Below, piece by piece: positions 36,156 to 45,600 of a stretch of 64,000 nucleotides of DNA. A model generated the notes under the pieces. It saw only the letters and a list, made by a program, of their open reading frames with translations. It was not told the origin of the DNA and did no database searches. How positions within the stretch are numbered: position 1 is the stretch's first letter; each line of letters starts with the position of its first letter. Origin of the DNA: Polyangia bacterium (GTDB lineage Bacteria > Myxococcota_A > Polyangia > Fen-1088). The stretch lies in NCBI GenBank assembly GCA_036268875.1, contig DATATI010000091.1, forward strand, positions 77,513 through 141,512, written 5' to 3'. The position numbers and the translations under genes were made by a program.

Positions 36156-37211
36156 CTACTGACCGGCGGCGCCGTCGGTGACGCCACCGTCGGTGCTGGC
36201 CGCGCCCCACTGACAGACGCCGTGGCCGAGATCCGTCATGGCCGAGGTGTCACAGACGAGCATTGGATCCGACTGGTCGGCGCAGTCCGCCGCCGTATCG
36301 CAAAGCGGGAAGCAAACGCCGCTGTCGCCCACGGCCGAGGTCGCGTCGAGCGGCAGACAGATGCCGTGCGGCGCACCGGCCAGCGACTTTCCGGCGCCCA
36401 CCCAGTTGCAGTTCGTCGTTCCGCCCAGCACGCACTGGCGCGTGCAGAAGGACGCGATGATGGTGGTGGCGCTAGCGCCGATGCCCAGGCAGTGACCGGC
36501 GCAGGGGTCGGTCGTGCCGGTTGGATCATACGCGCAGTGGGCGCCGAAGGCCGTACCCGGGTTCGGCGTGTCTACGCAGACCGCCGTCGAGTCGTCGCAC
36601 TTGCGGCCGGTCGGGCAATCGCTGTCCTGTGAGCAGTTCGGCAAGCAGGCGGCACTGTTCGCCATGCCGGTGTTGTCGAACAGGGTGGCACAGGCGACGT
36701 CTGGCCGGCCATTGCACTTGGTGGCGGCGGCCATGCCGGGCGTGCAGTTAAGGAAACAGTAACCGACTGGCGTGGCGTCGGCGCTGACGTCGACGCACGT
36801 GCCGCCGGCGTTCTGACAAGCGGTGGCGCTGGGGTTGTCCGTGCAGGCCACCGTGCAATAGCCGTGCGGTGGGCCGCCCACGCCATTAATCGTCTTGTCA
36901 CCGGGCGCCAAACACGTCAGACCGCCGCCGCAGTCGCTGGTGGCCATGCACGCCGTGCCGATGGTGCCTTTGATGACCACCACCCCGCCGTCGCCCTTGA
37001 CGCCGCCGGTGCCCGATCCGCCGTCGGTGCCGACGGTGCCGCCGCTGCCCCCGGTGGTGCCGCCGGTGCCGGTGGCTGATCCGTCCGCCTTGTTGCCTGA
37101 CGAGCTGCTGCCGCACCCGATGGCGCTGATGCCCGCGAACAACGTGGCCACAAGGCAGATCCCCAGGCGGGCCTGCACAATCGACTGCTTTTGGATCTGA
37201 TCGAATCGCAT
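36156..37211 (-). CDS. Cys-rich lipoprotein with Gly/Ser/Asp linker
   Basis: This 351-residue protein has a lipoprotein signal with lipobox SAIGC at about residue 31. A Gly/Thr/Ser-rich linker follows (34-75), then about 26 cysteines in patterns such as CMATSDCGGGLTCL, CSQDSDCPTGRKCDD and CDTAADCADQ. These are EGF- or Dickkopf-like small disulfide units typical of myxobacterial surface proteins. GAGGAC precedes the ATG at 37211. It is followed by a strong terminator hairpin. No function can be assigned. Confidence 0.78.
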   Translation of the reverse strand: MRFDQIQKQSIVQARLGICLVATLFAGISAIGCGSSSSGNKADGSATGTGGTTGGSGGTVGTDGGSGTGGVKGDGGVVVIKGTIGTACMATSDCGGGLTCLAPGDKTINGVGGPPHGYCTVACTDNPSATACQNAGGTCVDVSADATPVGYCFLNCTPGMAAATKCNGRPDVACATLFDNTGMANSAACLPNCSQDSDCPTGRKCDDSTAVCVDTPNPGTAFGAHCAYDPTGTTDPCAGHCLGIGASATTIIASFCTRQCVLGGTTNCNWVGAGKSLAGAPHGICLPLDATSAVGDSGVCFPLCDTAADCADQSDPMLVCDTSAMTDLGHGVCQWGAASTDGGVTDGAAGQ

Positions 37212-37282
37212 TAAGTCCTCCACTCCGTGATTTTGAGATAGAGCCGCCGCTTCACAGAAACGGGTCAGCCGGGGGTTCAACA

Positions 37283-37714
37283 TCATCGATCAAGCGGCGG
37301 CCGTCCCTGACCGGCGCGAAAGCGGACATAGTCGGCGATCATCTGCGGGTGATCGAAGACGATGTCTGGCGGCAGAGCGTCCAGGGGGAAGATCTGGGCC
37401 ACCGCCGCGTCATCGCCGCCCTGGGGAACGCCGTCGGCGCGGGCGATGTAGACCACGCTGACCGTGTAAATGCCGCGCGGATCGCGGGCCGGGTTGGAAT
37501 AGACGCCCAGCAGGTCCAGGAGCTCGACGGCAAGCCCGGTCTCTTCCAGGGCTTCGCGGCGGGCCGCCTGCGCCACCCATTCGCCGGCGTCGACGAATCC
37601 GCCCGGCAACGCCCAGCCGAGAGGCGGAAACTTGCGCTTGACCAGAACGATGCCGCCGCCGTTTTCGATGATGATGTCCACCGTCGGTTTGGGGGCCTTC
37701 TCGGTCACCGCCAT
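37283..37714 (-). CDS. Nudix hydrolase
   Basis: This 143-residue protein has a complete Nudix box GGFVDAGEWVAQAARREALEETGL beginning near residue 38, whose Glu residues bind Mg2+. VKRKFPPLGWALPGGF and the YIARADG segment resemble ADP-ribose or 8-oxo-dGTP hydrolases. It starts 2 bp after the upstream phosphatase-superfamily gene, implying one transcript. The specific substrate is not predictable. Confidence 0.9.
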   Translation of the reverse strand: MAVTEKAPKPTVDIIIENGGGIVLVKRKFPPLGWALPGGFVDAGEWVAQAARREALEETGLAVELLDLLGVYSNPARDPRGIYTVSVVYIARADGVPQGGDDAAVAQIFPLDALPPDIVFDHPQMIADYVRFRAGQGRPPLDR

Positions 37715-37716
37715 AT

Positions 37717-39909
37717 CTAGTCGCGCCGCCTTTCCTCGAAGCCCAGCAGACGCGCTTTCATCGCCGCGAACACTTTGGGGTCGCCGCCTCCATCCGCCAG
37801 GTTCTTCTTTTCGCCGGGATCGACGCGCAAATCAAACAGTTCCCACCGCCGGTCGCTGATGCGGTGAATGATCTTCTTGTCGCCGTCAACCATCATCGCT
37901 GCGTGGTGCGGCCAGGCGGTGGCCGGCAGCAGCTCGGCGTAGACCGGGCGGGCCGGGCGCTGGCCGCCTTGAATGAACGGCAGCAGGCTGCGCCCGCGGA
38001 AGACCGCCGGCGGCGCGGCGCCCACCAGATCGACCAGCGTCGGCCCGACGTCGGTCAGCGCCACGTCGGTGTCGACGACGTGCGCGGCCTGCCCAGGGAC
38101 GGCGATGATCAACGGGACGCGGAGCTGTTCGTCGAAGAGATCCTGGCCGTGGAAGAACGTCTTGTGCTCGCCCCAGGCTTCACCGTGGTCGGCGGCGACG
38201 ACGATGGCGGTGTTGTCGGCCAGGCCGGCGGCCTTCAGCGCATCAAGCAGCTTGCCCACCCAGCGGTCGACAAAAGCGATCTCATAGTCGTATTTCTCCA
38301 CCAAACCCGGCACGCCCGACAGGCTGGTGGGAAACTCCGGGTGCGGCATGTAGCTGGAATGCGGTTCGAACAGGTGCGTCCACAGCACGAACCGTTCTTT
38401 CTTCGCCGCCGCCTTGCGCAGCCGATCGATCACCCGCGGCACGATGCGGGGCGCGGCGATGTCCTTGTTCGATTCCGCGACCGTGCCGGCGCCGTCGTTG
38501 GACCACTCGGCGAATCCCTTGCTGATGCCGCGGTCGGCGGTGAAATAAAAGTGCGAGAAGATCCCGATCGGCCGCAATCCGGCGGCGGCCAGCGATTCGA
38601 AGAAGGTCTGGTTCGACGGCAGCAGGTTGGGATAGTTCACGCCCGGTTTGTCCCAGGCGATCTCCGACGGGTAACGGCTGGTCAGGGTGGCCGGGAAGGA
38701 GCGCGGCGTGTTCGGCGCCTGCGACCAGACCCGGCGAAAATAGGTCCCGCGCCGCGCCAGCGCGTCCAGCGCCGGCGTCAACGACCGCCCGGCCGGCCGA
38801 CCGTAACCGGCCACCCCCAGGCGATCGGCGCGCATAGCGTCGATGGTGATGACGAGGATGTTGCCGGTGAAACCGCTCCCGGCGGCGCGTTTGCTCACCG
38901 GCGCTGGCACCGCGGCGGGCGGTGGCTCGATGGTGGCCACGGCGTCGCCGCCTTCGCAGTTCTGATCGATGCCGTCGCCGGGGATGTCTTCGGCGCCTGG
39001 GTGAACGTCGGCGCGCCGGTCGTCGCAGTCGCCGCCGCCGAACGCCGCCGAGAAGCCATCGCCGTCCCCGTCGGACAGCCGGCGCGCCACCTGCACCGCA
39101 AAGCGCAGGCCCAGCGATCCATTGCTGATCGCCTCGTAGGCCGGCGAGGTCTCCGGCACGCGCGCCGCCAGCGACAGCGCGATCAGCGCGGCGGCGGCGC
39201 CCAGCAGCGCCGCCACGCCCGGGACCCGCTGCCGCCAGCGTCGCCCCGGCGCCGAGCCAAACCAGAAAAGCCCATGTCCCAGGGCCATCACCGCGGCCAG
39301 CGCCAGCACCACCAGCGGTCCGAGATCCAGCACCCGCCAGTCGGCCCGCGACAGCGCCAGGATTCCCGCCAGCACACCGCCCACCACCAACACCAGCAAC
39401 GTCATGCCGGTCAGCCCCAGCAGCCGCGGCCGCGGCAGCACCGCGTCCACCCCTCGCCGGGCGATCGCCGCCGAGCCCATGGCGATCGCCGCGGCGACGG
39501 GCGCGGCGATCAGCACCACGCCGCCGGCGGCGATGGTGGCCAGTTTCTGGCTGGCCATGTTGCCGATCAGCAGGCGCTGTCCGACGGCCGCGCCGGCTGC
39601 CAGCACCAGCAGTCCGATGGTGGCGGCCACGATGTTTCCGGCGGCGTGGCGATCGCGCGCCGGGTTGTCGCGGATGGCTCGAAACCCGTCGGGCAGGGCG
39701 CCCATCACGCCGGCCACCAGCGCCCCCAGCACCAACCCAGCCAAGAGGCCCACCACGCCGTAGAGCCCGAACGCCAGCAGGGCCAGTTGGGAACAAGGAG
39801 TTGGTCCGTCGGCCCGCGCCATCGTGATGGCGGCGTCGACCAGCCCGGCGCCCACAAACCCCGCGAAGGTCGAAGCCGCCACGGGCCCGTGAAGGTCTCG
39901 AAGCCGCAT
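37717..39909 (-). CDS. Membrane alkaline-phosphatase-superfamily (sulfatase-like) protein with MopE-type motif
   Basis: This 730-residue protein has six or seven N-terminal membrane helices (residues 10-260). A stretch SDGDGDGFSAAFGGGDCDD continuing to IDQNCEGGD (about 280-320) matches the Asp/Cys metal-binding repeats of MopE-like proteins. From residue 345 there is a sulfatase-fold domain: ILVITIDAMRADRLGVAGYG, a Thr nucleophile (Thr401 in APNTPRSF) and AADHGEAWGEH with metal ligands. It lacks the Cys needed for formylglycine, so it may be a phospho- or phosphoglycerol-type transferase instead of a sulfatase. It is divergent from the related gene at 40023. Confidence 0.82.
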   Translation of the reverse strand: MRLRDLHGPVAASTFAGFVGAGLVDAAITMARADGPTPCSQLALLAFGLYGVVGLLAGLVLGALVAGVMGALPDGFRAIRDNPARDRHAAGNIVAATIGLLVLAAGAAVGQRLLIGNMASQKLATIAAGGVVLIAAPVAAAIAMGSAAIARRGVDAVLPRPRLLGLTGMTLLVLVVGGVLAGILALSRADWRVLDLGPLVVLALAAVMALGHGLFWFGSAPGRRWRQRVPGVAALLGAAAALIALSLAARVPETSPAYEAISNGSLGLRFAVQVARRLSDGDGDGFSAAFGGGDCDDRRADVHPGAEDIPGDGIDQNCEGGDAVATIEPPPAAVPAPVSKRAAGSGFTGNILVITIDAMRADRLGVAGYGRPAGRSLTPALDALARRGTYFRRVWSQAPNTPRSFPATLTSRYPSEIAWDKPGVNYPNLLPSNQTFFESLAAAGLRPIGIFSHFYFTADRGISKGFAEWSNDGAGTVAESNKDIAAPRIVPRVIDRLRKAAAKKERFVLWTHLFEPHSSYMPHPEFPTSLSGVPGLVEKYDYEIAFVDRWVGKLLDALKAAGLADNTAIVVAADHGEAWGEHKTFFHGQDLFDEQLRVPLIIAVPGQAAHVVDTDVALTDVGPTLVDLVGAAPPAVFRGRSLLPFIQGGQRPARPVYAELLPATAWPHHAAMMVDGDKKIIHRISDRRWELFDLRVDPGEKKNLADGGGDPKVFAAMKARLLGFEERRRD

Positions 39910-40022
39910 GCTCTATTTGAGCAGCTACCACGCCCATCCGGGGCTGACAACCCGCGCCTGACGATATCGGCGGCCGGGAACCACCTTGACGATGCCCGCG
40001 CGCCGCGATACTGCGGTGGCCG

Positions 40023-42383
40023 TTGTCGTCGCACCATCGTCCGTATCAAAAAAACGTTCGTCGCCGTCGCGCCCTCGGCTGCCGTCGTCTGGCGCTGGCG
40101 GCGTTTCTCATGTCCAGTTGTGGCGGCGTCCGGCCCGGCACCACGCCCGGGCCCGGAACCGACGCTGCCTCGCCAAACGACCACCCCCTGTCCGTGGTCG
40201 ACGCGGCGCTGGCTGCACCCGCCACCGGCGTGTCGTCCAGCGCGGATGGCGCCCGCACGGCGATCGATCTGGTGGCCAACCGCATCCAGGCCGTGTCGCA
40301 TCGGCAGGGGCGGCTGGTGATGGACACCGGGACGCCGGATTTTCTCAAGTACATCGATGGCGACTGGAAGACGTCGTGGATCCTGGGCGAAAAAGATCAG
40401 GGCCGGCCGGCGGCGATGGTGGCCACCATCTCGTCGATCTTTTTCTTCCCGCTGGACACCGACGGTGACGGCGCGGGTGGCGGGGCGCTGTCCGACACGC
40501 TGCTGTCTTTCACCGGGCGGTCGCTGGCGCCCAAGCAGCGGCTGTCGATCTTCGTCAACGAAAAGCCCATCACCACGCTGGACATCGACGAGCAGACCAA
40601 ACGGTACGACGTCACCGTGCCCGCGTCGGCGTGCAAGCTGGGCGACAACCGGGTGCGCCTGACCTTCCGCGCGGCGGGCACCAGCGCCGGCGGCCAGCGC
40701 AGCGCCGCGGCCATTCACAGCATCAGCATCGGGCCAGCCGGCCTGGGCCCGCTGGTCGAGTCGGCCAAGCCGGTGGCCGCGCAGACCATCGACCTCGGTG
40801 GCGTCAAGCGAGCGGCGGTCACTCTGGCGGGCAGCCAGGGCGGGCGGCTGTCGTATTACCTGGCGCTGCCGGTCGGCGCCCGACTGTCATTGTCGTACGG
40901 GTCGAAGGCGCCCGGCGCGTCGGTCGAGGTGCGGGTGGCCGTCGACGGCGCGCGGCCGCGGGTGCTGCACCAGGGCGCGGCCGTCGCCGATCACTGGACC
41001 GACGCGATCGTCGATCTCGGCGCGGCGGGTGGGCAAGCGGCGCGCATTGATCTGGTCAGCCGTGGCGGCGACGTCGCCTGGGGCGATCCGCGCGTGGTGG
41101 TGACGGCGCCGGTGCCGCCGCCGCTGCCGCACAAGACGTTCGACCATCTGTTCGTGTGGATGGTGGACACCCTGCGCGCCGACAAGGTTCACGTCTACAA
41201 CCCGCAGACGCGTGTGCAGACGCCGAACTACGACGACTTCGCCGCCGATGCGACCCGCTTCGAGTGGGCGCAGGTGCCGGGCACCTGGTCCCTGCCGTCA
41301 CACGCGTCCCTGCTGACCGGCGTCTACCCGGTGGTGCACAAGGCCACCGCCCACGAGGCGCGGCTGTCCGCCGACGTTCCGTTCGTCGCCGAGGAGATGA
41401 AGAAGGCCGGTTACAAGACGGCCCTGTTCTCGTCGAACGGTTACGTGTCGAACAAGTGGGGCTTTGATCGCGGCTGGGACATGTACCGCAATTTCATCCG
41501 CGAGAACCTGCCCAACAGCGCCGACTATCTCTGGAAGATCGCCAAACCGTGGGTGCTGGCCAATCAGAAGCATTCCGAGTTCGCTTACCTTGCCACCGTC
41601 GAGCCGCACGTCATCTACAACCCGCCCAAAGAATTCCTGATCAAATACTGGAACAAGCCGTATCACGGCCCGATCAAGCCGACGAAGACGGGCGTGCAGC
41701 TGGGTTTGATCAAGAGCGGCAAGCTGAAGATCAATGACAACGACAAGGCCTATCTGGAAGCGTTGCACGACGGCGAGATCACCCAGAGCGACGCCGCCTT
41801 CAAAGTGTTCGTCAACGATCTGAAGAAGGCCGGCCTTTACGACCAATCGGTGGTCATTGTGGTCTCCGATCACGGCGATGAATTCTGGGAGCACGGCGGG
41901 GAAGGGCACGGCCATTCGGTCTATCAAGAGCTGACGCGCGTCCCGCTTTTGATCCGCGCGCCCGGCTTGCTGCCGCCCGGCCACGTCGTGCACAGCGACG
42001 TCGAGATAATGGATCTCTTCGCCACCATGCTGGAGCTCTGTGGCGTGCGCGTGCCGGCGCAGAGCGAAGGCACCTCGCTGATTCCGCTGGTGCAGGACGA
42101 GGTCGGCCGCAGCCCGCGCGCGGCGTTGACCCTGGACGGGACCACCGCCCGCGGTTTGAAAGTGGGCCGTTACCGTTTGATCGAAGCCGGCAAACAAGAA
42201 TTGTTCGACGAGATCGAAGACCGCCGCGAACAACACAGCGTGGCCGCCGATCGTCCGATCGCCTTACGGCAGATGCGCAACGTCTTTGGCCTGCTGCACG
42301 CCTACGAGGCGCGCTGGAACAAGACCCGCTGGGGCACCGCGGCCAACGTCACGCCCGCTTTCGCCCACGACGTCGGTCTTTGA
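40023..42383 (+). CDS. Lipoprotein alkaline-phosphatase-superfamily (sulfatase-like) protein
   Basis: This protein of up to 786 residues starts with an Arg-rich n-region and lipobox LMSSC. Residues 60-370 form a beta-rich domain with no clear family. The catalytic domain has LFVWMVDTLRADKVHVYNP, a Ser nucleophile (Ser423 in GTWSLPSHASLLTG) and VVSDHGDEFWEHGGEGHGHS. Like its divergent neighbour, it has no Cys for formylglycine. No ATG or good ribosome-binding site exists upstream in frame, so the TTG start at 40023 is uncertain. It probably modifies surface lipids or glycans. Confidence 0.8.
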   Translation: MSSHHRPYQKNVRRRRALGCRRLALAAFLMSSCGGVRPGTTPGPGTDAASPNDHPLSVVDAALAAPATGVSSSADGARTAIDLVANRIQAVSHRQGRLVMDTGTPDFLKYIDGDWKTSWILGEKDQGRPAAMVATISSIFFFPLDTDGDGAGGGALSDTLLSFTGRSLAPKQRLSIFVNEKPITTLDIDEQTKRYDVTVPASACKLGDNRVRLTFRAAGTSAGGQRSAAAIHSISIGPAGLGPLVESAKPVAAQTIDLGGVKRAAVTLAGSQGGRLSYYLALPVGARLSLSYGSKAPGASVEVRVAVDGARPRVLHQGAAVADHWTDAIVDLGAAGGQAARIDLVSRGGDVAWGDPRVVVTAPVPPPLPHKTFDHLFVWMVDTLRADKVHVYNPQTRVQTPNYDDFAADATRFEWAQVPGTWSLPSHASLLTGVYPVVHKATAHEARLSADVPFVAEEMKKAGYKTALFSSNGYVSNKWGFDRGWDMYRNFIRENLPNSADYLWKIAKPWVLANQKHSEFAYLATVEPHVIYNPPKEFLIKYWNKPYHGPIKPTKTGVQLGLIKSGKLKINDNDKAYLEALHDGEITQSDAAFKVFVNDLKKAGLYDQSVVIVVSDHGDEFWEHGGEGHGHSVYQELTRVPLLIRAPGLLPPGHVVHSDVEIMDLFATMLELCGVRVPAQSEGTSLIPLVQDEVGRSPRAALTLDGTTARGLKVGRYRLIEAGKQELFDEIEDRREQHSVAADRPIALRQMRNVFGLLHAYEARWNKTRWGTAANVTPAFAHDVGL

Positions 42384-42411
42384 CCGGCGTCTTTGGGTAT
42401 AGTGCGCATCA

Positions 42412-43248
42412 ATGAAGGGCTGGCGACAATTGCGGGCCGCGGCGCGGGCGACGGTTCACACCGCGCTGGTCGCCGCGCCGTTGCTGGGTATGCTGACGGC
42501 GTCGTCCTGGCCGCTGCGACTTTTCTTTGCCGCCCTGACCGCGGGCGGTCTTTACGCCCTGGTGTGGGCGGCGTTCGTTTACATCCCCGGGTTCGATCTG
42601 ACGTTTCGCATTCCCTGGCGCGGACCCGCGCGCAAAAAGCGCATGGCCATCACCTTCGACGATGGCCCGAACGGCGCCGCCACCGAAGAGGTGCTGGAAT
42701 TGTTTCGGCGCCACCAGGCCAAGGCCACTTTCTTTCTGGTCGGGCGCAACGTCGAGGCGCAGCCGGCGCTGGCCCAGCGGATCGCCCGGGAAGGCCACGC
42801 CGTTGGCAGCCACACCTATTCGCACGCCAAGCTGCATTTTTTGCCGCGCGCGCAGATGCAGGAGGAGATCGATCGCGGCCATGCCTGCCTTGGCACGGTG
42901 AAAATTTCCTCCGAGCTCTTTCGCGCCCCGCACGGTTTGAAGTCGTGGGCGATGGCCCGGTATCTGCGGGCGCGCGGCCTGCGCCTGATTGCCTGGACCG
43001 ATGGGGTCTTTGACACTGACTGTCCGTCCGGCGAGGTGATCTTTCGGCGCGCGTTGCCCAAGCTGCGCGGCGGGGAGATCTTGCTTTTGCACGACGGCAA
43101 GCTCGGCCACGATCGCCGACCGATGCTGGACGCGCTGGCGAAGATCCTCGACGCCTGCGCCGCGCGCGGCCTGCAGCTGGTTACGGTGCCCGAGCTGCTC
43201 GGCTTCGGCGCGGCTCCGTCGGCAAACCAGGTAACAACGACGGTTTGA
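42412..43248 (+). CDS. Polysaccharide deacetylase (NodB/CE4)
   Basis: This 278-residue protein has two N-terminal membrane helices (about 18-60). The NodB domain follows: ITFDDGPNG with the catalytic base and metal Asp, SHTYSHAKL with two metal His, FRAPHG and a C-terminal LLLHDGK. It should remove acetyl groups from an N-acetylated sugar polymer. A TATAGT (42398-42403) lies 8 nt before the ATG. Its last 68 bp overlap the convergent glycosyltransferase gene. Confidence 0.9.
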   Translation: MKGWRQLRAAARATVHTALVAAPLLGMLTASSWPLRLFFAALTAGGLYALVWAAFVYIPGFDLTFRIPWRGPARKKRMAITFDDGPNGAATEEVLELFRRHQAKATFFLVGRNVEAQPALAQRIAREGHAVGSHTYSHAKLHFLPRAQMQEEIDRGHACLGTVKISSELFRAPHGLKSWAMARYLRARGLRLIAWTDGVFDTDCPSGEVIFRRALPKLRGGEILLLHDGKLGHDRRPMLDALAKILDACAARGLQLVTVPELLGFGAAPSANQVTTTV

Positions 43249-44443
43249 CCGCCGCCGACGCCGCCACCGCCAACGGCGGCGTTGTGCTGGTTAACCTTGG
43301 CGCGGCGGCGTGAGCGGCGATGGCCTGTAAATAGAGGCGGGTCATGGCTTGCAAGGCGGCCTCGCGTGGGAACCGCTCGAGCACGTGCGCACGTCCGCGC
43401 CGTCCCATGCTCTGGCGCGCCTCGGCGGGCAGGGCGATCAGGCGGGCCACGGCCCGGGCCAGCGCGCCCACCGATCCGGTCGGCACCACGAAGCCGCTGC
43501 CTCCGTCGACGACGATCCCGTCCCTGTTGGCCTGCCGGCTGACCACCGCCGGCAAGCCCGACAGCTGTCCTTCCAGCGAAACGTTGGGCATGCCCTCGGC
43601 CCACGACGGCAGTACCAGCGCGTCGGCGGCGTGATAATACGGCACCAGATCGCCGATCGTCCCCGGCAGGCGCACCTGGCGCGCCAGACCACCGGCCTTG
43701 ATCAGAAAGCGCGTGATTCGATCGGATAGCCGATCGCGCACCCGCCCCGGAAGCAACAGGACAAAGTCGTCCGGCAGCCGCCCTTGCCGTTTCAACCAAG
43801 CCAGCGCCATGACCAGACCGATCTGGTTCTTGACAAACGACAGTCGCGCCGGGCACAAGAGCACGAATTGATCGCCGCCCAGATCCAAGGCGCGGCGCGC
43901 CTGCGCGCGCTGGGCCGCGGTGGGCGGTTGAAAGCGGCCCGCGTCGCTAATGTTGTGAATGACGGCGATGCGCTCTTTCGGCACGCGGCCGATGCCAATC
44001 AGGGCGTCGGCCACACTGCACGAATTGACCGTCATCTTGAAGCAACGCCGGCTGAAGAGGCGGGCCATCGCCAAATACTGCGGATAAATCGGCCGCCCGC
44101 GCACCGACATCAGCGTCGCCGGCTGATGGCGCGACCGCCGCAAGGCGCGCCAGATTTGCAGGTTCACCTGATCGCGAAACGAATGAATCAGATCCGGCTG
44201 GTAGTCATCGATGACCGCGGCCAGACGACGCGGCAGATTGCGGTCAGAGACGCCGGCGTCCAGCGATCCAATCGCGCCGTTCTTTGGCAGGCCGGAACAG
44301 TGCACTTCGGATTGAACGGTGCACAGTCGGTACTCGAACAAAGAGTGGTCCAGTGTCTCCAGCATCTGCAGCAACTGGCCTTCGGTTCCGCCTTGCTGAA
44401 GATTCTTGATGACGAAAAGGATTCGCTGGCGACGTCCGTTCAC
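43181..44443 (-). CDS. GT4-type glycosyltransferase
   Basis: This 420-residue GT-B protein begins with ILFVIKNLQQGGTEGQLLQML, the usual acceptor-side loop. The donor-side domain has LLCPARLSFVKNQIGL, LPGTIGDLVPYYHAADALVLPSWAEGMPNVSLEGQLSGLP with the EGxxxxxxE-like nucleotide-sugar motif, and GGSGFVVP. I take the GTG at 44443; a TTG four codons upstream (44455) is possible, but it overlaps a -10-like TATTGT. The Ala/Pro-rich tail is read through the overlap with the deacetylase. The donor and acceptor are unknown. Confidence 0.86.
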   Translation of the reverse strand: MNGRRQRILFVIKNLQQGGTEGQLLQMLETLDHSLFEYRLCTVQSEVHCSGLPKNGAIGSLDAGVSDRNLPRRLAAVIDDYQPDLIHSFRDQVNLQIWRALRRSRHQPATLMSVRGRPIYPQYLAMARLFSRRCFKMTVNSCSVADALIGIGRVPKERIAVIHNISDAGRFQPPTAAQRAQARRALDLGGDQFVLLCPARLSFVKNQIGLVMALAWLKRQGRLPDDFVLLLPGRVRDRLSDRITRFLIKAGGLARQVRLPGTIGDLVPYYHAADALVLPSWAEGMPNVSLEGQLSGLPAVVSRQANRDGIVVDGGSGFVVPTGSVGALARAVARLIALPAEARQSMGRRGRAHVLERFPREAALQAMTRLYLQAIAAHAAAPRLTSTTPPLAVAASAAVKPSLLPGLPTEPRRSRAARAP

Positions 44444-44506
44444 GACGGCGGACAATACCGCGAACCGCCACCGCCGATCGGCAAATCGGCACGTTCATGA
44501 TCACTG

Positions 44507-45559
44507 TCACGGATTGACTGCCGACCAACCGACACTGCGCAGGACGTCCAAATATCGCGGCACGACCGCTTGCAGCGAATAGCCTTCTTCGACGCGGGCC
44601 CGCGCCCGTTGGCCCATTTCGGCCCGCAGCGTCGGGTTTTCCACCAGGTTCACGATCGACTGTTCCCATTCGTCGTCGCTGGCCGGGAGAAAGCCGTCTT
44701 TGCCGGGCGTGACGACGTCGTTGTTGGCGCCGACCGGGGAGGCCACTCCGGGGCGGCCCAGCGCCATATATTGGATCAATTTGTAAGCGCACTTGCCTCT
44801 CTCATAAGGATTATCCGGCAGCGGCATGACCCCGACGTCGATGGCCGCCAGGTCTTCAATTTCTGTCTCGGCTTTCCAGCGAACGAAGGTTGGCCGCAAC
44901 GCCGCCAGCGCGGCGGGCGGCGGGCGGTCAGAGATCACCAGCAATTTCGCCCCCGTCTTTGCCAGGGCCCGGCTCAATCCGGCCGCGGCGTGCGCCAACT
45001 GATGATAGTTAACCGACATTCCGGTCCACCCCACCACCACGTCGCGCCCGCGGGTGTCGCGCGCCGGCAGGGGGTGGTAGCGATCGGTGTCGACAGTGGT
45101 GGGGATGATGGTCGTCTTTGCGGGCGCCGCCGCGGCCGCGGCCAGATTGCGGTTGCCGGCAATCACGTGGTCAGAGAGCGCGATCAATTCCTGGAATTTG
45201 TTGCTGGTGGCCCAGTTGTGGAAAATGGCGTCGTCAAAATCGAACACGCAGCGCCGGCCCCGCGCGGCCAGACGCTCCAGCGCCAGCGTCGGCAATTCCA
45301 GCATCGGGCGCTGGAAAAAGACGATGTCGTCAGCTCCCAGCGCGCGTACGTGGCGGTAGCGGCTCAGCGCCGCCAAGGGAACGTAAAGCGGGCGCGCCCG
45401 GTTGAAGGGGAACGGCAGCCGCGTGTCGCCGTAAACGCTGGGATTGGGAACCCGGACCTCACAGTGGACGCCGGCACTCTGCAGCGCTTTGACCACCGCG
45501 AAGCCACGCGCGCGGGCGGCCGGCACGACCTGGCCCTGAACAAAGAACACCACTCTCAT
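44507..45559 (-). CDS. GT4-like glycosyltransferase
   Basis: This 350-residue GT-B protein has an N-terminal half of MRVVFFVQGQVVPAARARGF and FDFDDAIFHNWA. The C-terminal half has VVVGWTGMSVNYHQL, DVGVMPLPDNPYERGKCAYKLIQYMALGRPGVASPVG and a short ENPTLRAEMGQRAR helix. KCAYKLIQYMA is the donor-binding helix seen in many capsule and LPS transferases. It lies 63 bp upstream of the other glycosyltransferase on the same strand, and both follow the PfkB gene. Probable role: surface polysaccharide assembly. Confidence 0.85.
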   Translation of the reverse strand: MRVVFFVQGQVVPAARARGFAVVKALQSAGVHCEVRVPNPSVYGDTRLPFPFNRARPLYVPLAALSRYRHVRALGADDIVFFQRPMLELPTLALERLAARGRRCVFDFDDAIFHNWATSNKFQELIALSDHVIAGNRNLAAAAAAPAKTTIIPTTVDTDRYHPLPARDTRGRDVVVGWTGMSVNYHQLAHAAAGLSRALAKTGAKLLVISDRPPPAALAALRPTFVRWKAETEIEDLAAIDVGVMPLPDNPYERGKCAYKLIQYMALGRPGVASPVGANNDVVTPGKDGFLPASDDEWEQSIVNLVENPTLRAEMGQRARARVEEGYSLQAVVPRYLDVLRSVGWSAVNP

Positions 45560-45600
45560 GAAGGAATCACTTCGAGCGGGAACTGTACTTGCCGCTAGCG

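Noticed and set aside
42379-42403. Full sigma-70 promoter (TTGACC plus TATAGT) before the deacetylase gene
   Set aside because: The two elements are only 12 nt apart, too close for a normal promoter; only the -10-like hexamer is kept as part of the leaderless pattern.
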